A stretch of DNA of 45,059 nucleotides from Bacteroidales bacterium. GTDB lineage: Bacteria; Bacteroidota; Bacteroidia; Bacteroidales; F082. The translations under genes were made by a program, and so were the position numbers. Below, one piece after another: positions 15,883-23,609 of the stretch. Each line of letters opens with the position of its first letter. Positions within the stretch are counted from its first letter, which is position 1. Below the pieces are notes generated by a model, which did no database searches, had not been told where the DNA came from, and saw nothing but the letters and a program-made list of their open reading frames with translations. The stretch is taken from the NCBI GenBank assembly GCA_015493215.1, contig WGDP01000016.1, positions 1 to 45,059 on the forward strand, written 5' to 3'.

Positions 15883-16884
15883 ATGACGCTAAAAAATAAA
15901 TTAACCCCGATTTTTTTTGTTTTAATACTTATTTTTTCGGGATGTAAGTTTCCGGTATCGGTTTTAAACGGAAAAGTTGACAATTCAAAAACAGAAACCA
16001 TGAAAGAAGTAGCCAATCAGGTAAAAATTCAAAACGACACAACAGCAAATTTAAAGCCTGATAATGAAGCACGTATCGTATGGGCAAACCCCAGGTCGCC
16101 TGCCAAAACCAAATATGTGCTGGTTTATCTTCACGGCTTTTCGGCAAGCTGCAAAGAGGGTTACCCGGTTAACTACGATTTTGCAAAACGATATGGCATA
16201 AACCTTTACTGTGCCCGTTTGGCCGACCATGGTGTTTCCGACGAAAAACCCATGATTAACTTAACTGCCGAAGCATACCTCGAATCGGCCAAACAAGCCC
16301 TTGAAATTGGTCGTCAGCTTGGCGATAAAGTAATATTAATGAGCACCTCCACCGGTGGAACCCTTTCGCTTAAGCTGGCTGCCGACAATCCATGGATATA
16401 TGCTTTAATAATGTATTCGCCCAATATTGACGTGGTTGACAGTAAAGCACACTGGCTTACCAATAAGTTTGGGTACGGCCTGGCAAAACTTGTTAAGGGC
16501 GACATGATTGTTTATGATGACGACCCGCCGGAAGTTCAAAAATACTGGCAGTCGAAGTACCATATTAACGGTGTACGTGCTATGACCCAGCTACTGGAAA
16601 AAACCATGACCCCCGAAACCTTTGCCAAGGTTAAACAACCTGTTTTTGTGGGCTATTACTACAAAAACGAAGAAGAAAAGGATCCCACCGTAAGCATTGA
16701 TGCCATGATGAAGATGTTTGACGAGCTGGGAACCCCTGCCGGGTTAAAACAAAAGGTTGCCTTTCCCAATGCCGGTTGCCATCCCATTCCCTCCAAAATT
16801 TACAACAAACACTACAAGGATGTTGAAGTTAAAACATACGAATTTGCCGAAAAAGTACTGGGTATGGAGCCGGTTAACAAATAG
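15883..16884 (+). CDS. Alpha/beta-hydrolase lipoprotein (esterase/lipase-like)
   Basis: 333 aa. A lipoprotein signal ends in LIFSGC, so the mature protein starts at the Cys and is membrane-anchored. The hydrolase fold shows VYLHGFSAS (oxyanion region), the nucleophile elbow STSTGG in place of the usual GxSxG, and a late NAGCHPIPS segment that supplies the catalytic His. The central DPP-EVQKYWQSKYHI part looks like a lid. The substrate is not evident; carboxylesterase or acylglycerol lipase are likely. The first position of the elbow is Ser rather than Gly, which is seen in some esterases. Confidence 0.85.
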   Translation: MTLKNKLTPIFFVLILIFSGCKFPVSVLNGKVDNSKTETMKEVANQVKIQNDTTANLKPDNEARIVWANPRSPAKTKYVLVYLHGFSASCKEGYPVNYDFAKRYGINLYCARLADHGVSDEKPMINLTAEAYLESAKQALEIGRQLGDKVILMSTSTGGTLSLKLAADNPWIYALIMYSPNIDVVDSKAHWLTNKFGYGLAKLVKGDMIVYDDDPPEVQKYWQSKYHINGVRAMTQLLEKTMTPETFAKVKQPVFVGYYYKNEEEKDPTVSIDAMMKMFDELGTPAGLKQKVAFPNAGCHPIPSKIYNKHYKDVEVKTYEFAEKVLGMEPVNK

Positions 16885-17001
16885 AATACCGGGTTTATTT
16901 TTTGAGATTGATGTATGATAATAGCCATTCTGTGTTCCTTACATTGATAGGTTGGTAGTGGTTATTGGTGAGTTAGCCATTATTTAAAAGAACGACACAA
17001 A

Positions 17002-17838
17002 ATGACTGAATATAAGATGAATAAAAAGAAAAATAAGTTACTAATAATTGGATTGATTTTCTTATCAATTTCATTAGTGAGTTGCGGACAAACAAGGCAG
17101 GACAAGACAGAAACCATTATTGCCAAATTAAACCTCATTGAGTCTCAAAAAACAAATTACAAGTTCCAGATTGAGCCTTTAAAATACCAAGCAACAGGAA
17201 AAGATAGTATTAGAATTTTTGAGTTAGAGAAACAATTATCAGATGAGGAGATTACAAAACGAATAACGAAAGCATTTAACGAAGGTCTAAGCAATGCAGA
17301 TGTAAATGATCTCTATGTGTTCACACAATCAAGTGCATTTGAAAAATTATTCAATCAAGGTGAATTATTTACATTAATATCTGCTCAATTCAAAGACATA
17401 GATAATGAGATAAACAACATAACAAATAATTTTAATGAGCGAGTTGAGAAACCGACAAACAAATTTGGACCAATATTCATTGATAGAGAAAATGGATTTT
17501 ATGCCACAGTTGATTATGACTATTCAACAGAAAACAAGGATATAAAGTTAGAAGATAAACCATCATTGACTTCAAAAGACATTTTAGAAGTAAAAAAGGT
17601 TTTTAGCACCTATAATGACCAACCTGAAATTAGTATTGTATTTACAAAAGAAGGCGCTAAAAAATTCTATTTATTTACAAAAGAGAATATTGGGAAACCA
17701 GTTGCGATTGTAATTGCAAAGCATATTGTTTCAATGCCAACGGTGAATTCTGAGATAATTGGTGGAAAAGCAAGTATTAGTGGTAATTTTACAGAAGATG
17801 AAATTGATAAAATGATAGAAATATTGAAAAATAAATAA
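17002..17838 (+). CDS. Lipoprotein with DUF2059-like and SecDF P1-head-like domains (cassette gene)
   Basis: 278 aa (273 if the ATG at 17017, MNKKKNK, is used; that start gives a more typical signal peptide). The lipobox SLVSCG anchors it to a membrane. Residues about 75-135 (QLSDEEITKRITKAFNEGLSNADVNDLYVFTQSSAFEKL) resemble DUF2059. The C-terminal about 75 residues (ISIVFTKEGAKKFYLFTKENIGKPVAIVIAKHIVSMPTVNSEIIGGKASISGNFTEDEIDKM) match the P1-head subdomain of the periplasmic loop of SecD, here without any SecD transmembrane part. Function is unknown. Codon use is strongly AT-biased, unlike the flanking esterase gene, which fits arrival as a mobile cassette. Confidence 0.8.
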   Translation: MTEYKMNKKKNKLLIIGLIFLSISLVSCGQTRQDKTETIIAKLNLIESQKTNYKFQIEPLKYQATGKDSIRIFELEKQLSDEEITKRITKAFNEGLSNADVNDLYVFTQSSAFEKLFNQGELFTLISAQFKDIDNEINNITNNFNERVEKPTNKFGPIFIDRENGFYATVDYDYSTENKDIKLEDKPSLTSKDILEVKKVFSTYNDQPEISIVFTKEGAKKFYLFTKENIGKPVAIVIAKHIVSMPTVNSEIIGGKASISGNFTEDEIDKMIEILKNK

Positions 17839-17847
17839 AAAAACAAT

Positions 17848-17973
17848 GGCTAACACGCAATATAAAAAATTGGGCATATAGTGCTAAATATGAACATTTT
17901 AACATTAAATAAACAACGTAGTAAATTGAAAAATAAGTGTTTCAAAATGCCCAACTTTTCATATTGCCAACCG
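17848..17973 (+). other. attC recombination site
   Basis: R'' GGCTAAC (17848-17854), spacer AC, then a 21-nt arm GCAATATAAAAAATTGGGCAT (17857-17877). A 69-nt variable region follows, then the opposing arm at 17947-17967, spacer CAACC and G (17973). The arms pair at 19 of 21 positions on the top strand. The two mismatches are A/C there but G/T wobbles on the bottom strand, which is the strand integron integrases recombine. R'' and R' each deviate from RYYYAAC/GTTRRRY at one mutually complementary position. Confidence 0.75.
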
Positions 17974-18023
17974 TTGTACACTATTAGTGAGAAAACTGTA
18001 AAATCATCAACCAATAAATAACC

Positions 18024-18944
18024 ATGAAAAAAACCATTTTAATACTCGTAGCAATTATTTTAATTCAAAATGCAAACAGCCAAACCTATTTTCCCTTTCC
18101 AACCGATACTGCTCAATGGAATAATTTAACATGGGCACAATGGTCGCCAAGTGACTTTTGGTTGATAAATTCACAGTATAAACAGATGGGTGATACGGTC
18201 ATCAATAATTTAACCTATCACAAAGTTTTTTACTACGAGGCAAATAACCCCACATCGTACGAATATATTGGTGCCTTAAGGGAAGATACCACAAAAGACA
18301 TTTACTTTTACCCTTCCACAACCATCCTCCCAAACTATTGTGGCACTCAATTTCCCAGCGACACCACCGAGTATCTTTTATACACTTTTGACAGTTTGGT
18401 TCCGGGAATGACTTTACCCATAAACACAGGGGGTACAGAAATTAAAGTTATTGAAATTGATTCGGTTTTTCTACAAAACGCATACAGAAAAAGATATAAA
18501 ATTGAGCAAAATAGTATGTTTGGATATCAATACTGGATTGAAGGAATTGGAAGCACCAAGGATTTATTTGCCCCGTTTTCGTACGAATTTGAATGGGAAT
18601 TATACACCTTGTGTTACACTGATTCTGTTACATATTACATTAACTCACCCAATGGTGGGGATTCGTGTCATTACTCAATCCCGTTAAGTTTAGTGGAAAA
18701 TATTGACAGCAGGATAGAACTATACCCGAATCCTACATCAAAATCAATTACAATCAGGTCAAATCAGGGAAAAGATATCAAACTGATAAAGATTTACAAT
18801 TCGTTCGGGCAACTGATTATGCAAAACAAAATGGCAGGGTCATCGGCAGTAAAATTAAATATCGAAAAATTTAAACCCGGCCTGTTTGTTCTTGAAATAG
18901 ATTATGGAAACAGAAAGCAATACTTAAAATTTGTAAAGAAATAA
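18024..18944 (+). CDS. T9SS-exported protein of unknown function
   Basis: 306 aa with a signal peptide (MKKTILILVAIILIQNANSQ). The middle region is beta-rich with no motif I recognise (about residues 25-225). The C-terminal type A sorting domain reads ENIDSRIELYPNPTSKSITIRS...FKPGLFVLEIDYGNRKQYLKFVKK. The composition is AT-rich. It begins 50 bp after the end of the integron-type cassette, but I found no attC downstream of it, so it is not itself a recognisable cassette. Confidence 0.8.
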   Translation: MKKTILILVAIILIQNANSQTYFPFPTDTAQWNNLTWAQWSPSDFWLINSQYKQMGDTVINNLTYHKVFYYEANNPTSYEYIGALREDTTKDIYFYPSTTILPNYCGTQFPSDTTEYLLYTFDSLVPGMTLPINTGGTEIKVIEIDSVFLQNAYRKRYKIEQNSMFGYQYWIEGIGSTKDLFAPFSYEFEWELYTLCYTDSVTYYINSPNGGDSCHYSIPLSLVENIDSRIELYPNPTSKSITIRSNQGKDIKLIKIYNSFGQLIMQNKMAGSSAVKLNIEKFKPGLFVLEIDYGNRKQYLKFVKK

Positions 18945-18989
18945 TTTCTGTTTGCAAACAAAAGAACCGATACTAGCTCACAGGCTCAA

Positions 18990-19883
18990 CTACTTCTCAA
19001 CTTTCTCTTCTAACGATTTAAATCCTTCGCCAAGTATCTCGCTGGCGTTGAGAACAGTAACAAACGCACGTGGATCCACACGATGAATAAACTCCTGAAG
19101 TATTGCTACTTCACGACGGTTAACCACCGTAAACATAATGGTTTTATCATTGCCGTGATACATTCCTTTTCCGCCAATCAAAGTGCCTCCACGGTTTAAA
19201 TCTTCAATAATCTTTCTCTTAATTTTTTCGGTTTCTTCCGAAATGATAAAAAGTACTTTGTCGTAGCTTATTCCTTCAAGGATGGTGTCAAGAATTTTTC
19301 CTGAAATGTAAATAACAATAAGCGAGTAAAACGGGATTTTCCAATCTTTAAAAACAATTAATCCAAAAAGTACGATGGTTGAATCCACAAGAATAAGCAA
19401 CCTCCCAACGGGCAGATGAGTATATTTACTTATAATCATGGCAACAATATCGGTACCGCCTGAGGTGGCTTTGGTTTTAAAAATAAGTCCCAGCCCCACA
19501 CCGGAAAATACACCACCCACAATCGACGACAGCAGTACGTCGTCGGTTATTAACGGGTCGGTTCCGTAAAGATAGGTAAGGCCGTCAACAAAAACAGCCG
19601 TAGCCACAAAACCCACTACCGTTTTGGCACCAAATCGCGGCCCCAGTATTTTAATGGCAATAAGGGTTAACGGTACATCAAAAGCCAGCGCCATGGCACC
19701 CACAGGTGTTCCCAGCAGGTAATGCAATACAATGGAAATACCATAAACACCTCCCGGAACAATTTTATGAGGGGTGATAAAAAAGACAAACCCGGCAGCC
19801 AAAATAAAGGCTCCCGCAACTATCATTAAATAGTTTAAAATCCATTTCCAGCTAAACGCTTTTTCTTTGATTAAAAAGGCCAT
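18990..19883 (-). CDS. YitT family membrane protein (DUF161 plus DUF2179)
   Basis: 297 aa. Five to six hydrophobic helices (about residues 15-215) include the family motifs FFITPHKIVPGGVYGIS, SIVGGVFSGVGLGLIFKTKATSGGTDIVA and ISGKILDTILEG. A soluble DUF2179 domain follows (VLFIISEETEKIKRKIIEDLNRGGTLIGGKGMYHGNDKTIMFTVVNRREV...VDPRAFVTVLNASEILGEGF). The biochemical function of the family is unsettled; a transporter role is suspected. The start ATG at 19883 lies 35 nt after a -7 element. Confidence 0.93.
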   Translation of the reverse strand: MAFLIKEKAFSWKWILNYLMIVAGAFILAAGFVFFITPHKIVPGGVYGISIVLHYLLGTPVGAMALAFDVPLTLIAIKILGPRFGAKTVVGFVATAVFVDGLTYLYGTDPLITDDVLLSSIVGGVFSGVGLGLIFKTKATSGGTDIVAMIISKYTHLPVGRLLILVDSTIVLFGLIVFKDWKIPFYSLIVIYISGKILDTILEGISYDKVLFIISEETEKIKRKIIEDLNRGGTLIGGKGMYHGNDKTIMFTVVNRREVAILQEFIHRVDPRAFVTVLNASEILGEGFKSLEEKVEK

Positions 19884-19918
19884 AACTAATTATTTTTAAG
19901 AGGTGTTAAAAAGGCGCG

Positions 19919-19926
19919 CAAAAGTA
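19919..19926 (-). promoter_or_regulatory. Bacteroidota -7 promoter element for the YitT-family gene
   Basis: The minus strand reads TACTTTTG (TAnnTTTG), 35 nt before the ATG at 19883. Confidence 0.55.
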
Positions 19927-20059
19927 ATTTATTATTAATATCAAATGCTGTTTTGAAGTTTTATTCTTAAATATTTTGATAAATCCTATTTTGATGTATT
20001 TTATTAATATACTGTACTTTATCTACAGAACACATCTTAGACTTTAAACAACTTCATTG

Positions 20060-20280
20060 TTGTCCCGTTAGAGACAGGATATTTATAGAAAAATCATAAA
20101 AGACAACAAGACCCGTTAGACGAGATATTCATTTATGTAATTTAACACGTATTGCTCATTGTAATCAATTATAAATCTACCCGAGCTTTGGGGACATACA
20201 ATTTTTACATTCCGTCCCTGACGGGACTATCAAGCGTTGGTAAATCATGTTCGAGAAATATCCTGTCCCTGACGGGACAA
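20060..20280. repeat. Cluster of palindromic GTCCCTGACGGGAC-type repeats in a gene-free gap
   Basis: The 468-bp gap 19884-20351 holds no gene. A 25-nt unit TTGTCCCGTTAGAGACAGGATATTT (20060-20084) recurs in inverted orientation at 20256-20280 with two differences. A further GTCCCTGACGGGAC lies at 20214-20227, and a degenerate copy (ACCCGTTAGACGAGATATTCAT) at about 20111-20132. The core is itself near-palindromic. This is typical of REP-like dispersed repeats in Bacteroidota; no transposase of the RAYT type is in the window. Confidence 0.65.
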
Positions 20281-20351
20281 AATGCCTATTCAATTTCTTC
20301 TTCGGTGCGATGTTCTGTAAAAACAGGTAACTATTTTTTCTGTCAAAGCAC

Positions 20352-22217
20352 CTATCTGACAATCATTTTTTTGGAAATCGTTCTGTTACCAATGATTACA
20401 GTATAAAAATAGATGCCGGCATTAAAACCGGAGACATCTACATTAAAGGTGTAATTACCTGCTGCATTGGCAAGATGAGCCGATGAATATACCTGTTGTC
20501 CCAGCATATTATTGATGGTAAGGTTTATGGTTCCGGGCTGTTCTGTTTTAACACCAATGGCAGTAATATCGCTTGCAGGATTGGGCATGTTTTGAGATAC
20601 TTCAAATGAAACCCCTCCAACACTTTCAATCCCCACCGGCATACCATACGGTAAATAAACCATGTTGTTGTTAACCGGAGCATGATTTCCACCGGTAGGT
20701 TGAATGCTGTTACCGGGCAGATTATCAGTTTGGTATAAAATACTAAAATCAGTGCCTACACCGAGTGACGGATAGACACACTCACTGAAAAGATGAAGCA
20801 CATCACCGGTAAGGTCTTCAAAATCGCTAAAGTTTCCTTGTCCGTCAAGCTCGGTTTTGCGTGTCCAGATATGACGGTAGTTTTGCGATAATTCAGCATT
20901 GGAAAAGCCTACTGCCAGCCCTGAGTAAAAGAAAGTAACAATATTGTTTCCATTGTCATCACTTGTAACAGCTATCTGAGGCATTGATACCAAAGAGGCA
21001 AAATAAGGAGCAACACCAACAATGGTATCATCATCGTGAGGCTGAACCCATGCAGCCAGTTGGCCTTGTTGATACAACGTGGTACTTTCAACATCGGAGA
21101 ACATAATTTCATTGCCAACCTGGGTGGTGTCCAACGGATCCATATCTTCATTCCAATAAACCAAACCATCCGAATAGGGATAATAGCTCCACCCGTCGGC
21201 AGGATCGTCATCCACATGAACCTGCCGCCCGAAAGCCACATGTACTTTTCCTGCGTTATCCAAAGCAACAGCATTGTAACCATCGCCACCACCACATTGA
21301 GGAAGTGTTCCTTCGTTGCCGGTAAAAAAGGGCATTGGGCTGTTGTAAAAAGTAATTTTTTCCCAGGTATCGCCTCCGTCATACGATTTCATTACGTACC
21401 CGTCTTTTATTCCATCGAAAGCAACAAAGGCAATGGTATCGCCGTGTGGTATTGCCCAGGCATAATCGTCGCCGCCAATACCGCTGGTTTCGTCCGAACT
21501 CATCCCCGGAAGAATTACGTTTTCAGGATCCCATGTTTGTCCACCATCGGACGAACGCGAATATACCAACGCTTCGGTAAGGCCCTCATAGGTTTTGTTA
21601 AACCCGGCGCAGGCAATTATATGAATTACATCGTGGTTGGGGCCGGTTGTTATCATTCGTGCCCAGGTTAAATCCATGTTGTCGGGAGCGGGGCCTGCCA
21701 GGGTAAAATGCTGCCATTCTCCTGTGCCCTTGTGCTCGCGCCACGAAAACATCAGCCCTGTATTATTTAAAGTATGGGCAACCACAATTTCGCCATCGGC
21801 GCCATAGGGCGCTATGGAGGGCCAACCGGTTCTTACATCTTCAATGCGCGAAGTGGGCGCAGGCCCCCAGCTGGTTCCGTCAAAATAGTTGTAACCGGTT
21901 CCTCTGTCGGGAAAATTAGGTACCCCGTTTTCCGAACCCATGGTCCAAACCGCTGCCATGGTGCCATCATCAAAAACCCAAATGCGTTTCGACATGCTGG
22001 AGTTCGATTGTAAATCGTACCATGTTGTACCCACTACCTCGTCAACACCTTTGTTTTCAACATAGGGATTTGCCGGTAAAGTTGGAAGCGCATCGGCCAA
22101 ATGAATACCTGTTTTGGCAACAGTGTTAAAAAGTGCCTGATGCTTTAACTGAGCAACCTGCGAATAGGAAACGATACTCATTCCCAAAATAAAAATAAGA
22201 AATAGATGTTTTTTCAT
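20352..22217 (-). CDS. T9SS-exported sialidase-fold (BNR/Asp-box) protein
   Basis: 621 aa with a signal peptide (MKKHLFLIFILGMSIVSYSQ). Two canonical Asp-box turns are visible, SSDGGQTW and SYDGGDTW, within a segment rich in repeated beta motifs (about residues 70-500), consistent with a six-bladed sialidase-type propeller. I see no clear arginine triad, so exo-sialidase activity should not be assumed; many such proteins are binding or structural. The C-terminus is a sorting domain (VSQNMPNPASDITAIGV...GLNAGIYF-type ending, here FNAGIYFYTVIIGNRTISKKMIVR). The region upstream of ATG 22217 has only a weak TACTTTTA -7 candidate. Confidence 0.85.
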   Translation of the reverse strand: MKKHLFLIFILGMSIVSYSQVAQLKHQALFNTVAKTGIHLADALPTLPANPYVENKGVDEVVGTTWYDLQSNSSMSKRIWVFDDGTMAAVWTMGSENGVPNFPDRGTGYNYFDGTSWGPAPTSRIEDVRTGWPSIAPYGADGEIVVAHTLNNTGLMFSWREHKGTGEWQHFTLAGPAPDNMDLTWARMITTGPNHDVIHIIACAGFNKTYEGLTEALVYSRSSDGGQTWDPENVILPGMSSDETSGIGGDDYAWAIPHGDTIAFVAFDGIKDGYVMKSYDGGDTWEKITFYNSPMPFFTGNEGTLPQCGGGDGYNAVALDNAGKVHVAFGRQVHVDDDPADGWSYYPYSDGLVYWNEDMDPLDTTQVGNEIMFSDVESTTLYQQGQLAAWVQPHDDDTIVGVAPYFASLVSMPQIAVTSDDNGNNIVTFFYSGLAVGFSNAELSQNYRHIWTRKTELDGQGNFSDFEDLTGDVLHLFSECVYPSLGVGTDFSILYQTDNLPGNSIQPTGGNHAPVNNNMVYLPYGMPVGIESVGGVSFEVSQNMPNPASDITAIGVKTEQPGTINLTINNMLGQQVYSSAHLANAAGNYTFNVDVSGFNAGIYFYTVIIGNRTISKKMIVR

Positions 22218-22291
22218 GGTGCTGAATTTTTGTTATAAAACTAAAAGTATGATTTATTTAACGGATAAAGGTACAAGAAAATCAATTAATG

Positions 22292-22299
22292 TATCTTTG
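22292..22299 (+). promoter_or_regulatory. Bacteroidota -7 promoter element for pepP-xseA-xseB
   Basis: TATCTTTG (TAnnTTTG) ends 17 nt before the pepP ATG at 22317 and would drive the overlapping three-gene operon. Confidence 0.6.
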
Positions 22300-22316
22300 A
22301 AATCAAAAAAAATATT

Positions 22317-23609
22317 ATGCGTTACCAATCCATAAACCCGGAACTATTTGAATATAACCGGAAAAACCTGGCTAAATTGATGAAACCGAAGTCGGTTGCC
22401 GTATTACAACCCGCCGATCAATATCCGCGCAACGGCGACCAGTACTTTACTTACAGGCAACAGTCGGATCTGTTTTACCTGACAGGAATTGAACAGGAAA
22501 AAACCGTTTTAATGCTGGCGCCGGGGTTTAGCAACGAACGTTTTCGCGAAGCGTTGTTTATTTTAAAACCCGACACAAAACTGGAAACCTGGGAAGGACA
22601 TAAACTCACCAAAAAGGAGGCTTCGGAAATTTCGGGCATCAAAAATGTTTTTTGGCTTGAAGATTTTGAAGCAACTCTGCGTGAAGTGTTACTCGACAGC
22701 GACAACTTTTATTTGAATGTTAATGAGTACGTTAAGTTTTTTTCCGAGGTACCCGAACGCAACCACCGGCTTGCCCTTAAGTTTAAAGAAAAATACCCGA
22801 TACACAATTACGAACGGCTGGCACCGCTTTTAAAGCAGCTGCGCCAAATTAAATCGGAGCCTGAAATCGACCTTATTCGCCACGCCTGCAAAATAACCAA
22901 CAAAGCTTTTCACAAAGTGATGAAAACCATTAAACCGGGCATGAAGGAGTATGAAGTGGAAGCTGAAATTATTGGCGAATTTATCAGAAACGGTGCCAAC
23001 GGACATGGCTATGACCCCATTGTTGCTTCCGGAGGAAGCGCCTGTATGTTGCACTACGTTGACAACGATAAAACATGTAAAGATGGCGATTTGGTGTTGA
23101 TGGATTTTGGCGCCGAATATGCCAACTACACCGCTGATATGTCGCGAACCATTCCCGTTAACGGTAAATTTACACCCCGTCAAAAAGCCTGTTACAATGC
23201 TGTGTTGGATGTTTTTAAACAAGCCCGCGAGATGCTGGTTCCCGGAAACACCATCGACAAGGTGAACAAAGCAGTAGCTCTTATGCTTGAAAAGAAAATG
23301 ATATCGCTGGGGTTGTTTACCGCTGAAGAGGTGGTAAAACAGGATGGCGAAAATCCGCTTTACTTTAACTATTACATGCACGGAGTATCGCATCCGCTGG
23401 GACTTGATGTACACGATGTGGGTTCAAAATACGAACCTTTTAAAGCCGGCATGGTTGTTACCTGCGAACCGGGTCTTTACATTAAGGAAGAAAACCTCGG
23501 CATTCGCATTGAAAACGATATTTTAATTACCGACGACGGCCCTGTTGATTTAATGATTGACATCCCCATCGAAACCGACGAAATAGAAGCTGCCATGCGC
23601 CATGCCTGA
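22317..23609 (+). CDS. pepP: Xaa-Pro aminopeptidase (aminopeptidase P)
   Basis: 430-aa cytoplasmic metallopeptidase of the M24 (pita-bread) family that removes an N-terminal residue preceding proline. The N-terminal AMP_N domain (about 1-150) includes NGDQYFTYRQQSDLFYLTGIEQEKTVLML. The catalytic domain shows the two-metal set: MDFGAEYANYTADMSRTIPV (two Asp), HGVSHPLGLDVHDVG (His), TCEPGLYI (Glu) and IRIENDILIT (Glu). Length and motifs are complete. Its stop overlaps the xseA start by 8 bp. Confidence 0.95.
   Translation: MRYQSINPELFEYNRKNLAKLMKPKSVAVLQPADQYPRNGDQYFTYRQQSDLFYLTGIEQEKTVLMLAPGFSNERFREALFILKPDTKLETWEGHKLTKKEASEISGIKNVFWLEDFEATLREVLLDSDNFYLNVNEYVKFFSEVPERNHRLALKFKEKYPIHNYERLAPLLKQLRQIKSEPEIDLIRHACKITNKAFHKVMKTIKPGMKEYEVEAEIIGEFIRNGANGHGYDPIVASGGSACMLHYVDNDKTCKDGDLVLMDFGAEYANYTADMSRTIPVNGKFTPRQKACYNAVLDVFKQAREMLVPGNTIDKVNKAVALMLEKKMISLGLFTAEEVVKQDGENPLYFNYYMHGVSHPLGLDVHDVGSKYEPFKAGMVVTCEPGLYIKEENLGIRIENDILITDDGPVDLMIDIPIETDEIEAAMRHA

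Larger units (their letters stand above)
16973..17973 (+). mobile_element. Solitary integron-type gene cassette (lipoprotein ORF plus attC)
   Basis: The 1001-bp segment has the full cassette layout. It starts after a G with TTAGCC, carries one ORF whose ATG is 29 nt in, and places an attC site 9 nt after the stop. It ends at the G of a CCG-TTGTAC junction. When circularised, the 3' G joins the 5' TTAGCC to give R' = GTTAGCC, which is exactly complementary to R'' = GGCTAAC at 17848-17854. No integrase and no second attC are visible on either side, so this looks like a single cassette inserted at a secondary GTT site. The ORF is AT-rich relative to the chromosome. Confidence 0.75.

Noticed and set aside
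17974-18944. Second integron cassette carrying the T9SS gene at 18024
   Set aside because: No attC-like inverted repeat or complement of the TTGTACA start was found after 18944.
21036-21671. 211-aa ORF antisense to the Asp-box protein gene
   Set aside because: Shadow frame of a clear T9SS cargo gene with signal peptide and sorting domain.
22830-23414. 194-aa ORF antisense to pepP
   Set aside because: Shadow frame; pepP has a complete metal-ligand set in the plus strand.
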